Shown here: piece after piece, positions 1 through 10,900 of the stretch | Layout of the letters: every line of letters starts with the position of its first letter | How positions within the stretch are numbered: position 1 is the stretch's first letter | Origin: a virus | IMG/VR virus record: IMGVR_UViG_3300021197_000056 | Location: 1-21,892 of that record | Length of the DNA stretch: 21,892 nucleotides | Direction: 5' to 3' (one strand) | Position numbers and translations under genes: made by a program | Notes under the pieces: generated by a model | What the model saw: the letters and a program-made list of their open reading frames with translations, nothing else | Told to the model about the DNA's origin: nothing | The model's database searches: none

Positions 1-370
1 TTTGTGGGCCACCTATAGAGGGTAAACCTTGCTTGGCAGTACGCTGCATATTCTGCTGCGTTCTTTTGTTGATCTGACCGAGTGTACCGGCAGTGCGCTG
101 TGCAACGTCGCCTAGCTTTCGGCCTTGCTCTTGCTTAATCATGCCAAGCACTTCTTGCTCACGCTGCTGTGCAATCGTGGCAGGGTTCTGCTGCATCTGC
201 ATCTGCATGTTACGGGCAGCGGCTTCTTTCTCTGTTTTAAGCTGCTGTAGCGCAAGAAGGTCAACTAATTGCTGACTCTTTTGGTACTGCTGCTGTAGTG
301 CCTGTGGGTTGCCTTGGTACGCTTCTTTCTTACGCTGTACCTGCTCGCCCAAACCTCGTGAATTAAGCAT
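1..370 (-). CDS. Gln-rich phage protein, C-terminus cut by window edge
   Basis: The reading frame starts at ATG 370 (MLNSRGLGEQVQRKKEAYQG) and stays open to the left edge, giving 123 codons. The last A of the upstream stop is the first base of this start (TAATG), so translation is probably coupled to the 298-residue gene. The visible part is hydrophilic, predicted helical and rich in Gln, Lys and Arg, with runs such as MQMQMQQ. It has no signal peptide or membrane segment. An opening of this kind, with a leucine/alanine-rich helix and then a Gln-rich stretch, is common in uncharacterised proteins of marine phages, at the distal end of the structural operon. I infer a virion-associated, perhaps internal, protein from its position after three other candidates of that type. 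Function unknown; the C-terminus lies outside the window. Confidence 0.8.
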   Translation of the reverse strand, partial: MLNSRGLGEQVQRKKEAYQGNPQALQQQYQKSQQLVDLLALQQLKTEKEAAARNMQMQMQQNPATIAQQREQEVLGMIKQEQGRKLGDVAQRTAGTLGQINKRTQQNMQRTAKQGLPSIGGPQ

Positions 371-1266
371 TAGCTACCACCTCCGGTATACCCCATAAGT
401 GCTAGGTCTTCGTCGGTAATGCCTGCGTTATCCAGCATAGACTGAACCTCGGCTGGAGTTCCACCACCGCCGCCACCGCCGCCACTACCACCAAACAGAT
501 TAAGAAGTTCACTGATACCCCCCGCACTACCTAGCATAGTAGACAATGTGCTGGGCTGAGAGTACGAATAGGTTTGCGCTGCAATCGGCAATCCTTGTAG
601 CAGCGACTGCTGGAACTGAACCTGCTTATAAGGGTAATCACGTTCTTCACGGAACTGCGCGTAGTCTTGCGCTATGCCTTCTTGTTCAATAGCACGTTGT
701 TCAGCCCCGCCAACACGTTGAGCACCTAGCGCCTCTAATCCATACCCTCTATCACGAGCGAACTGCTCCCGACCTTGTTGATACGCTTGTGAGTAACCTG
801 TTCCACGGATGTTTGCTAAGTTCTCTAGTAACGCACGGTTACCCTCTGCTTCTACTAGACCTAAACGAGATCCGCCGAAAGCTCCGGCCTGCTGCATCCT
901 AGCAGCGTTAGCCAACCGCACACGATCCGCTTCACGCTGTGCCGCCTGTAATTGAGGCTGAAGAGCTGCTTCTGTATAAGGGTTCATATACTGTTGAGCA
1001 GTAGCAGCATCAAATGTAGCGGGGGTGGTGGGTACAGCTAGGCTAGCTAGTCCTGTAAACGCCTGTTGCTGTACGTCAGATGCTCCAGCAGACAACGGCC
1101 CCGTGTAGGCTTGGTAAGGTTGTTCCGAAAGAGCTTGCCCTCTACCCAGCATTTCTGTGACATAGGGGCCAGCAAACTCCGCAAGTGCACCTGATCTACC
1201 TACTTCTTGACCTACATTCGGATCTGCGGGAACAGTTACATCACCACCAGTGTTATATTTATACAT
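370..1266 (-). CDS. Conserved phage protein, candidate internal virion/ejection protein (298 aa)
   Basis: Two in-frame ATGs lie at 1272 and 1266. An AAAGG motif at 1275-1279 sits 2 nt from the first and 8 nt from the second, so 1266 is preferred. The protein is soluble and largely helical. It has a central Ala/Gln/Arg-rich region with the local motif GAFGGSRLGLVEAEGNRALL and then tandem Gln/Arg-rich helices. A glycine run follows near the C-terminus (encoded about 463-495), and the protein ends in an acidic tail (GITDEDLALMGYTGGGS). The GAFGGSR motif together with a YMNPYTEAAL-type motif recurs in uncharacterised proteins of marine podovirus-like phages, to my recollection. No enzyme domain is visible. 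Position downstream of the giant protein and the 222-residue protein suggests a set of co-packaged internal or ejection proteins. That role is inference. Confidence 0.85.
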   Translation of the reverse strand: MYKYNTGGDVTVPADPNVGQEVGRSGALAEFAGPYVTEMLGRGQALSEQPYQAYTGPLSAGASDVQQQAFTGLASLAVPTTPATFDAATAQQYMNPYTEAALQPQLQAAQREADRVRLANAARMQQAGAFGGSRLGLVEAEGNRALLENLANIRGTGYSQAYQQGREQFARDRGYGLEALGAQRVGGAEQRAIEQEGIAQDYAQFREERDYPYKQVQFQQSLLQGLPIAAQTYSYSQPSTLSTMLGSAGGISELLNLFGGSGGGGGGGGTPAEVQSMLDNAGITDEDLALMGYTGGGS

Positions 1267-1277
1267 AGTCATTACCT

Positions 1278-1946
1278 TTATGCAGGTAGCATCTTCTGAG
1301 GTTTGATTTGCCTACCCTGTTTCGGGTTACCCGTGCGTTCTTTACGTACTCTGGTCATCATTTGGTGTAGCTGATTTGCACCGGCATCGGAGTTACCGTT
1401 ACCTAGATGGCTCACCACATCCGCAGGTATGACAAACTCTCCGTCGCTAAGGCGTGCTTCTTGCTCGCCATTTATCCTTGCTGGAATCTTATCAGCCATA
1501 CCATCCGTAATACCACCTAAGTAGTACCCTTTGTTCATGCCAATAGCACCGCCAGCAGCCATTCCAGCTAGCCCTTGCGCTTGTGTTTGGGCTTTTTGCC
1601 GTGCTTGCTCTACTGTCATAGACTGACGTTCAGGACGGTCAGCGTACTGAACATCACTGAAGTATCTTCTACCAGCAGATCCGGGCCTACGGTTAGGGTC
1701 TGCCTGCATAGGTACGCGCTCTCGCACGGCCTCATACTCTGGAATGCTTCCTTGGTAGCCAACTACAGGCGTTTTAGTGTCCATGATTCCAGTCTTAGTG
1801 GCTAAAGCTCCAAGCCCTGCGGTTCCAATAAGACTACCAACATCAGAACGAAAAAAATCACCAACGCCCCCTAAAAACGTGTTTTCATTTCCAGTATCGG
1901 TAAAAGCACCGGACACGCCAGATGTAAGATCAGTCCACCAGCTCAT
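1278..1946 (-). CDS. Conserved phage protein with DGEFVIPADVVSHLGNG motif (222 aa)
   Basis: The start ATG 1946 overlaps the stop of the 3005-residue gene (TAATG) and is preceded by GGAG at 1954-1957 with a 7-nt spacer. The N-terminal 60 residues are Gly-rich and weakly hydrophobic (about 25-52), possibly membrane-associating. Residues 70-125 are charged. The most recognisable part is residues 139-206: KGYYLGGITDGMADKIPARI, then LSDGEFVIPADVVSHLGNGN and a basic helix (MMTRVRKERTG). This block is very frequent in uncharacterised marine phage proteins and sits at or near their C-termini. Its function has not been established to my knowledge. Given its place between two other putative internal virion proteins, a structural or DNA-delivery role is plausible. 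The strongly basic C-terminus could contact DNA, which is inference only. Confidence 0.88.
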   Translation of the reverse strand: MSWWTDLTSGVSGAFTDTGNENTFLGGVGDFFRSDVGSLIGTAGLGALATKTGIMDTKTPVVGYQGSIPEYEAVRERVPMQADPNRRPGSAGRRYFSDVQYADRPERQSMTVEQARQKAQTQAQGLAGMAAGGAIGMNKGYYLGGITDGMADKIPARINGEQEARLSDGEFVIPADVVSHLGNGNSDAGANQLHQMMTRVRKERTGNPKQGRQIKPQKMLPA

Positions 1947-4900
1947 TAGCTTTCTCCAATAATCCGTAATAGTTCGTCGTTTGCATCAATTATACCTCCA
2001 CGTTTACGTCCAAACGGCAGTCTAGGCCGTGTAGTCGGTTGAACTGGCCCTCGTTCGATTGTGCCGTACGGTGTAGGGAACATAGACGCTCTTTGTTGCG
2101 GCCCGAATATACTACCAAAATCATACAGATAGTCGATCTGTGCCAAGGGAGATTGATCTACTGTAACTTGTTGTCCTGTTATGTCTGCGGCACCCATGAT
2201 CTGGCCTAACAGATCCCTACGGCGAGCCTGCTCCCCTTCTTGTGCGATTTGAGTCTGTATTGCCTGCTGCGACTGCATTTGCTGCTGCATCTGCTGCTGT
2301 TGCTGTAGCTCTTGCTGCTGTTGCAGTTCCTGTTGCGTCTGAATCTGTTGCTGTTGTTGCTGCTCCATCTGACGCTGTAGCGCTTGTTGCGTCTGCTGCT
2401 GTGCGGCGTATAGGCCCGTAGGAGCGAACATACTGTCAAGGTCGAACAGTACATCTTGCCCTGTTCTAGCTTGTTGCAGGAGGTCTAGGTCAGCTTGGTC
2501 TACTACACCGTCACCTGTTACGTCATAGGCTAGCTGTTCTTGTGTGTACGTAGCAGGGTCGTTGATCGCTTCTTGCTGTGCGATAAGGTCAGCAACAAAG
2601 TCAATGTCCGCATCAGTCACCTCAGAAGCAGGCTTACCTACAAGCTCCGCTACCGCTTCAATTTCGGCAGTCAGTGCACCCTCAGCGCCGCTAATTGCAC
2701 GCAACAAATCAGCTTCAGTTTCACCGATTGCAGCGCGTAGGGACTCTTCAGACTCTCCGATACGTGTAAGTAAAGTTTCTTCGGTAACGCCAAGCTCGCT
2801 AGCAAGGTCGGATATAGAGGTGCTCAGTGCCGTATCTCTGTCGGCACCTGCTTGTTCAGCCTCGTCAATCTTCGTCAGAAGGGTACGTGTTGTAGCGTCA
2901 ACATCCCCAGACACATCTTCGATAGCTTTAGCTAATGCTTCATCCCGAGAAAGCCCTGCTGCCTCGTACTCAGCCATCTTGTCGAGGACGTTTGTTTCAA
3001 GGTCAGCTACTTCTCCAGATAGGCTTGTCTGTAAATCAGCTAACTCGCCCTTGAAGTCTTCTCGTACAGAAAGCTCAGAGTCCGCTATGGCATCTAGTAA
3101 GGCTTCTTTTGTTGTACCTAGATCACTAGCAAGCTCGTCAACAGTCTTGGCTAGTGCTTCATCACGGGACATCCCCGCTGCTTCGTATTCTGCTACTTTA
3201 TTAAGTAGGGTCGTCTCAAGGTTAGCTACATCCCCAGACACGTCTTCGATAGCTTTAGTTAGTGCTTCATCACGAGACAGCCCTGCTGCTTCGTATTCAG
3301 CTATCTTTTCAAGTAGGTTTGTTTCAAGGCTGGCTACGTCACCAGATACATCCGCAACAGCTCTGGATAGTGCTTCATCACGGGACAACCCTGCTGCTTC
3401 GTATTCAGCTACTTTGTTAAGTAGATTTGTCTCAAGGCCAGCTACGTCTCCAGATACATCTTCGATAGCTAAAGCTAATGCCTCATCACGGGAAAGCCCC
3501 GCTGCTTCGTATTCGGCTATCTTCTCAAGAAGGTTTGTTTCGAGGTTAGCTACATCCCCAGATAAGCTCGCCTGTAAGTTAGCTAACTCGGTTCCAAAAT
3601 CTTCTCGTATGGCAAGTTCAGAACCCGCTATCCTGTCTAACAGGCTCTGCTCTGTTGTACCTAACTCTGCGGATACATCCGCAACGGATTGCGATAGTGC
3701 CTCATCCCGAGAAAGTCCCGCCGCCTCGTACCCCGCTATCTTCTCAAGAAGGTTTGCTTCAAGGTTAGCTACGTCTCCAGCTAGACTTGCCTGTAAATTG
3801 TCTATCTCATCCTTGAACTCTTCCCGTATAGCAGTGTCGGAATTCGCTATTCTGTTTAACAGGTTCTGTTCTGTTGTACCTAGTTCTCCAGATACATCTG
3901 CAATAGACCGCGCTAACGCTTCATCGCGGGAAAGTCCTGCACCCTCATACTCGGCCATCTTCTCAAGAAGACTTGTCTCAAGGTTAGATACATCTTCAGA
4001 TAGAGTTGTTCGTAAGGCAGATAACTCGTTTGTGAAGTCTTCCCGTATGGCGAGATCAGAGTCCGTTATCCTATCTAGCAGGTTCTGTTCTGTTGTACCT
4101 AACTCTCCAGATACATCTTCGATGGCCTTAGCTAGTGCTTCATCACGAGAGAGTCCTGCTCCCTCATACTCAGCCATCTTTCCAAGGAGGTTTGCCTCGA
4201 TGTTGGACATACCTTCGGATAGGTCTGCCTGCAAACTTTCTAGTCCACCCTTGAAGTCTTCCCGTATGGCGAGATCAGAGTCCGTTATTCTGTCTAACAG
4301 GTTTTGCTCTGTTGTACCTAGTTCTCCAGATACATCTTCGATGGCCTTAGCTAGTGCTTCATCACGAGAGAGTCCTGCGTTCTCGTACTCGGCCATTTTC
4401 CCAAGGAGGTTCGTCTCAAGGTTGGACATACCTTCGGATAGGTCTGCCTGCAAACTTTCTAGTTCACCCTTGAAGTCTTCTCGTATGGCAAGATCGGAGT
4501 TCGTTATTCTGTCTAACAGGTTCTGTTCTGTTGTACCTAGTTCTCCAGATACATCTGCAATAGACCGCGCTAACGCTTCATCACGAGAGAGTCCTGCGTT
4601 CTCATACTCAGCCATCTTTCCAAGGAGGTTCGTCTCAAGGTTGGACATTTCCTCAGATAGATTTGTCTTTAGGGTAGTCAACTCATTTCTGAAGTCTTCC
4701 CGTACGGCAAGTGCAGAGTCCTCTACAACGTCTAACAGGTTCTGCTCTGTTGTGCCTAGCTCTCCCGACACAGCTTCGATAGCTTGGGCCAGTGCTTCGT
4801 CCCGAGAGAGTCCTGCTGCTTCGTATTCAGCTACTCTATCAAGGATGCTTGCCTCAAGATTCGACATATCTCCGAGTAAACTTGCCTTTAGGCCCGTCAG

Positions 4901-7900
4901 CTCACCCTTGAAGTCTTCTCGTATAGCAAGTTCGGAATTTGCTATGGTGATTAACAGGTTTTCTTTTGTTGTACCGAGATCACCGGCAAGGTCGTCAATA
5001 GCCTGCGATAATGCCTCATCCCGAGAAAGCCCTGCATTTTCATACTCATTTACTTTATCGAGTATGTTTGCCTCAAGATTCGACATGTCCTCGGACAAAC
5101 TTGTCTCTAGGGTAGTTAGCTCATCCCTGAAGTCTTCTCGTATGGCAAGCTCAGAGTCCGCTATAGTGTCCAGCAGGTTTTCTTCTGTTGTACCTAGCTC
5201 TGCGGATACATCTGCAATGGACTGTGCTAACGCTTCATCACGAGAAAGCCCTGTTGCCTCATACTCCGCTATCTTTTCAAGAAGGTTTGTCTCAAGGCTG
5301 GACATATCCCCAACCAAACTTGCCTTCAGATCGACTAACTCGTTCCTGAAATCCTCTCGTATGGTAAGTTCAGAGTTCGCTATAACGTCTATCAGGGATT
5401 CTTTTGTCGTACCTAGATCACCAGCAAGCTCATCAATAGCCTGCGCTAACGCTTCATCACGAGAAAGCCCTGCTGCTTCGTATTCAGCCACTTTAGCGAG
5501 AATGCTTGTCTCAAGGTTCGACATATCCCCAAGCAAACTTGTCTTCAGATTAGCTAATTCGCCTTTGAAGTCTTCTCGTATGGTGAGGTTAGAGTTTGTT
5601 ATAACGTCTAACAGCTCTGCCTTTGTTGTACCTAGCTCTGTGGACACCTCTTCGATGGCCCTAGCCAGTGCTTCATCCCGAGAAAGCCCTTCTGCTTGGT
5701 ACTGATCCATCTTGCCAAGGAAACTTGTTTCGAGGGTAAGCATGTCTTGAGACACATCTTCAATAGCTTTGGCTAGTGCTTCATCCCGAGAAAGCCCTTC
5801 CGCTTGGTACTGAGCCATCTTGCCAAGGATACTTGTCTCAAGATTAGCCATATCCTCAGATACAATCGTCTCTAGGACAGCTAGTTCGTCCCTAAAGTCT
5901 GTTCGTAAGGAAGACTCAGAGTCCCCTATGATGTCTAGCAGAGTTTGTGTTGTTGTGCCCAATTGACCTGCAAGCTCGCTAATAGCCTGCGCCAATGCTT
6001 CATCACGAGTCTTACCCTCTCCTTGTAGCTGATCTATACGGTCATTAAGCTGCTGCTCAGACTCTGTTAGCTGGTCGGACAACGCAGCTATTTGATCTGC
6101 CGTAAGATCTGGTTCAGGTTGTGGCTCTGGTTGTGGTTCAGGCTCTGGTTGTGGCTCTGGCTGTGGTTCAGGCTCTGGTTGTGGCTCTGGTTGTGGCTCT
6201 GGCTGTGGTTCAGGCTCTGGCTGTGGTTCAGGCTCTGGCTCTGGTTGTGGTTCAGGCTCTGGCTGTGGTTGTGGCCTGTTACCCCCATCGTCAATGCCAG
6301 AATCCGTACGGGCAGTAGAGTCTGGGTTGATTGATTCAATCTGGTCTAGCAGACTGTCTAATTGCAAAGGCGTTGTGTTTGGATTACCAAGCAGCCCGTC
6401 TAGCTGAAGCATTAACATGTTTTCAGAGTATTCAGTCACATTGTCTGAAGCGTACTTTTCTGACTTACCTACAAACTCAGCCAAGTCTTCTTGTGTAGGT
6501 GTATACCCAATGTCAGTAAAGTAGTCCCTAGCTTCTCGGTTAGTGACATACATCGGGTCGAAAACATCAGAACGTAAGCTGTTAAGCGCAGCCTCGGCTT
6601 GCCCAGACTCGGTTTGGCGTACGTACTGAGCGACCTGTTCGTTAGTTAATGTCAGACCTTCAAGCGCTGCGGCATCTATGGCTTCTTGCGCGTCGATGTA
6701 GCTGCGGTCTACTAAGTCTGCAACGCTATCAGCTAACCTGTTTTCAGCAATTTCCCCAGTAAACTGGCGTATATCAGCGTCAGTGGGGTTGTAGTTAGAG
6801 TTCGCAGCTTGAAACGCCTCTCTGGATTCGGTGGTCGAAGTGTAGTTCGCATCAAACGCATCGTTCAGTAGACTGGTCTGTAAGTCACCGAACTCACCTT
6901 GTGTTATGCCGAAACCTGCGAGTATTTCTTTAGTTTGGGCATCGGACAACGCGCCCCTCTTTGCGTTCTCTATAGCAGCCCGCACCGTAGGGGAGGTTTT
7001 TTGGACGATACTAGCTAATACATCTCCTACTTCGGCAGCCGCGCCAATACCACTACCCACAGCGCTACCTATAATTGACCCTAGTATAGAGCTTTGAGCT
7101 ACAGCCGCAGACGTAGGGCGGTCAGGATCTATCTCATATAACATACCCTCGATAGCTAATTGTAGTCCGCCCTCTTGTAGACCCTCAAGCATGAACTCTC
7201 GGCCTGCTCCCTGTCCGACTCTTGTAACACGGTTAGTCAGGCTAGTTACAAATTCATCCGCAGCGTTCGTGGCTTTATCACCAAACAGCCCTCGTGCTAA
7301 CTCGTTACCCCCTAGTAGCCCATCAGATGCGACAGACAGCACAAGCCCCGTCACTCCAGCTTTACGTGCGACTTCAGTGGCAAATTCTTCCGCTTCTTTT
7401 ATCTGTGCATCTGACAGAGGTATGGAACTCACACCCGTAAGTTCAGCTAGACGTGCGTTCTGTTCCGTAAGCTGTTTTATCTTAGCAGCGTAACCTTCGC
7501 CGTACCCCTCTGCTGCTGCGCCTCCCGCTTCTTCAGCGGCATCACTTACCATAGTGACACTAACAGCTATGTCACTAGCATCTAGGTTTTCTGCGAACTT
7601 CTTAGCGGCATCATCACCAAACTTCTTCGCTGCTGCGGCACTTAACTTAGCCCCACCAAACGCTACACCACCAACGACAAACGGTATTATTTCTGCTGCC
7701 GCTTCTTTAACAATAAAATCAAGAACGAACTCTGTGGGGTTTTCTGCGGCAGCGCCTATAATCGACTTACCAACTAAAATCCAGCTATCAGAAGTGCCAA
7801 GACCTTCTTCTTTTGCTTGGTCTTGTGCGGCCTGTAACCGCTGATTTATGTCCTGCAACCCCTTTTGGTAGTCTTCGGGCTTGCTCTCACCCGTCATATC

Positions 7901-10900
7901 GGTAATTGCTTTTAACGTCTTACCTAGTTCGGTGGACTCAGGGTCTATACCTCCCAATGCAGCGAGTCCAAGAAATGCGTTTGCTACGTCCGTCCCTGCT
8001 TCAATAGCAATGGCAGTGCCGATAATCCACTTGTCGTCGCCAGTTTCTTCTGCGGCATCCACGGCACGCTTCGCAAGGTCGTATAGGCCAACCGCTTGCT
8101 CTATACCATTCCTATACAATGAATCTTCGTGGTAACGACCTGTGGTCTCATCTACTGTACCTAATGCTCGAAGATATGCTTCTCGGGCATCACCAGCGCG
8201 TAGTTCGTCCAATAAAGCAGTATCAAGTTCACGAACGGCGTTTAATACTGCCCCAGACGTATCCATGCCGAGATCTTCCATAACGCGAAGATGCGAGTAA
8301 CCGTCTTCTCGGAGTTCTTGGTATGCTTGTATTGCTTCTGCCCTGAACTCATCCGCACTGTTTGTGCTACCTCCGCTCGCACGATCTTCTTCGTACATAG
8401 CTTTGGCTATCTGATCTATTGCATTACCTACTAAATAAGCACGTTGGTCAGCGGTTAGCCCAGAAAGATCTGCCACGTTAGGCGGGGCTATACTTAAACC
8501 TATGTTGGGATCGTAATAGGCTTCAAACTCTGCCAGTAGTTCAGACGCATTTCCTGCATTTATTGCCTCTACATAGGAGTTGTAATCTCCACCAGAAGCA
8601 CGCCATGCGGGGGGAACAGGTACTACAGTAGCAGCTTTTAACTCTGCTATTTCTGCGCTGCTTAAAAACTCTCCCCCAAAAGAACCGTCTTGAAGAGAAT
8701 TTAAGTAAGAATTTATGCCTTCGTTACCTAAATCAACCACCCCACTACGCACTAAAAATGCTGCGCCTTGCGCGTTTATTCTTGGGTCTACTATTAACCC
8801 TGTTGCGGTATCTTTTAACGACCCATCATTTTGTAATAACCAGTTATACGCACCGGGGACTACAGCATCTTCTGGAAGTCCTTGTAGTACAGCTTTGTTG
8901 TACACGTTCTGTGCGTTTGTGTCCGATCCAAATAAAGAATTATATGCATCGCTGTATTGATCTCCTAACGCTGCGGTAAGTTTACTGGGGTCTAGTGGGT
9001 TCTCTTCACCAGTACCAAATATAGCTTCACCAGTACCGCGTAGCACCTCGCCCATTTTCTCGAAGAAGGTGTCTTTGTTTATGCCTGCTATACCGCCACC
9101 AGACAGGACGTACTGCCCTAAGCCTATAGATAAAGCATCTTCAAGCTCGATACCTTGCGCCAAGGCTACTTGGGTTTTGACCAAACCATTTACTAACAAG
9201 TCTTGGTTTACACCTGCTCTGTCAAGCAGTTCGGGGGTAAGTCCTACCTTGTTGAGAGCAGTGGTGGTTAGATCAGGGCCAAAAGCTGCAAGCACCCCCG
9301 CACCAAGATTACCGCTTACAGCACCAGAACCTACTTGGGCTGCTGCGTATAGAAGTTTTGCCGTGTTGTATTCTGTTAGCGCTTGTGCGGCTAAGGATGC
9401 TGCGCCGGGGCCAGCAGCGGCAAGAGTTTCATAAGCTGCCTTAGCATTACCCAGCTTTTCGGCGGCAGTTGCACCGATAAAGGATAGCCCTGCGTTTTTA
9501 AGCACGTCTTCAAAGTCGCCACCAGATACAATAGTTTGTCCCGCTGCTACTGCTGCGGTAGCAGTGGCTGTTGAGCTAAATATCCCTGCGTTTACAAGCA
9601 TCCCCGGCAAATAGAATGAAGCAGCCATAGAAGCGATGATGTTAAACGCATTCTGGAAATCTCTGTCTTTAGACTCAAACGTACGCATCTCACCATACGT
9701 AAACGGGTCATACAAATAGGTAGAGCCGTCTTTTGTCTGGCGTATGGGGGCAATATCGTACTTACCGTACAATGCTTGGATCATCGGATCTTCTTCAAAC
9801 GCGGCTTTTACTGCGTCTTGGTATCCCACCCCACGAGTTAGCTGTAAATAAGGTATCTGCTCTTGAAGAATAGGCTCAATGAACGAATGAAACTCGGCAA
9901 TTTGTGCCTGCGAAGCGTCTGTATGGCTACCTAAATTACCGCCAAAATTACCTAGCTGCTGCGCTACAGGAGAGAAATCTATTCCATAATACCCACTAAG
10001 GACGGTAGCCATCTGTTCTGGCGAGTCCGTAATAGACAGTACGGCATAGGCGCTTTTCGCTTCGTCCTCGTTACGAGATTTATCCTTTTTTAATATATCC
10101 TTGAGGTACGCAGGGGCACCTGTAGCTGCTACGTAATCATCTGGGCTGATAGTGAATGTTAAAGTACCACCATAGGTACCGCCCTCACCCCCGACAATAT
10201 CCGCATAGTCATTGATGTTCGCGGCTTTAAGCGCTTCGTCGTACGCCCTGTCATACCAGTCGTCTACTTCATCTACGTCGTCTATTGCGTAGTAGTCAGC
10301 GCCTTGCGCTAGTTTAGCTTTATACGCTGCACGGAAATCTTGAGCGGCTTTGGGGCTTACGGCTAGAGGTTGACTACGGCGTTCGGCAAGTGCGTCCGCT
10401 TCAGCTTTCGCTTTTGCTTCAGCTTCTGCTTTAGCTTTTGCTTCTGCTTCTGCTTTAGCTTTTGCTGCTGCTTCCTCTTTCGCCTTAGCTTCAGCTTCTT
10501 CTTTCGCCTTTTGTTCAGCTTCCTTCCTCTTACGTTCTTCCTCTTCAAACAGCTTCCTAAACGTTTCTAGATCTTCTTCCTCTTGGCGTTTTGCGGCTTC
10601 AGCGGCCTTTCGGAGGCGTTCTGCTGCTTTTCTCTTACGTTCCGCTTCGGCTTCAGCTTCTCTTTTCGCTTTTGCTTCCGCTTCGGCTTTTGCCTTGGCT
10701 TCTGCTTCCGCTTTAGCTTTTGCTGCTGCTTCAGCTTCCGCTTTAGCTTTTGCTGCTGCTTCTGCTGCCGCTTTGGCTTTTGCTTCGGCTTCTTTCCTCT
10801 TACGTTCAGCTTCTGCCTTGGCTTCAGCTTCCGCCTTAGCTTTTGCTTCTGCTTTTGCCTTGGCTTCAGCTTCCCTTCTCTTACGTTCTTTCTCTTGTTC

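Noticed and set aside
2489-2524. Cellulosome dockerin
   Set aside because: Only one loop is present, with no duplicated dockerin motif, signal peptide or glycoside hydrolase. Only the local calcium-loop pattern is claimed.
2544-5705. A 1053-codon plus-strand open frame opposite the repeat array
   Set aside because: It mirrors the 219/108-bp units on the other strand. Its protein is Ser/Ala/Arg-rich with no fold signal, and no ribosome site is evident. The open frame follows from codon use in the repeats.
2852-6019. CRISPR-like interpretation of regularly spaced similar words
   Set aside because: The words are codons of GLSRDEALA in an open frame with 219/108-bp periods. There are no short palindromic repeats with unrelated spacers.
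6092-6334. A Leu/Trp-rich plus-strand frame (WLWLWFRLW-type)
   Set aside because: It is the antisense of the Pro-Glu-Gln linker and is low complexity only.
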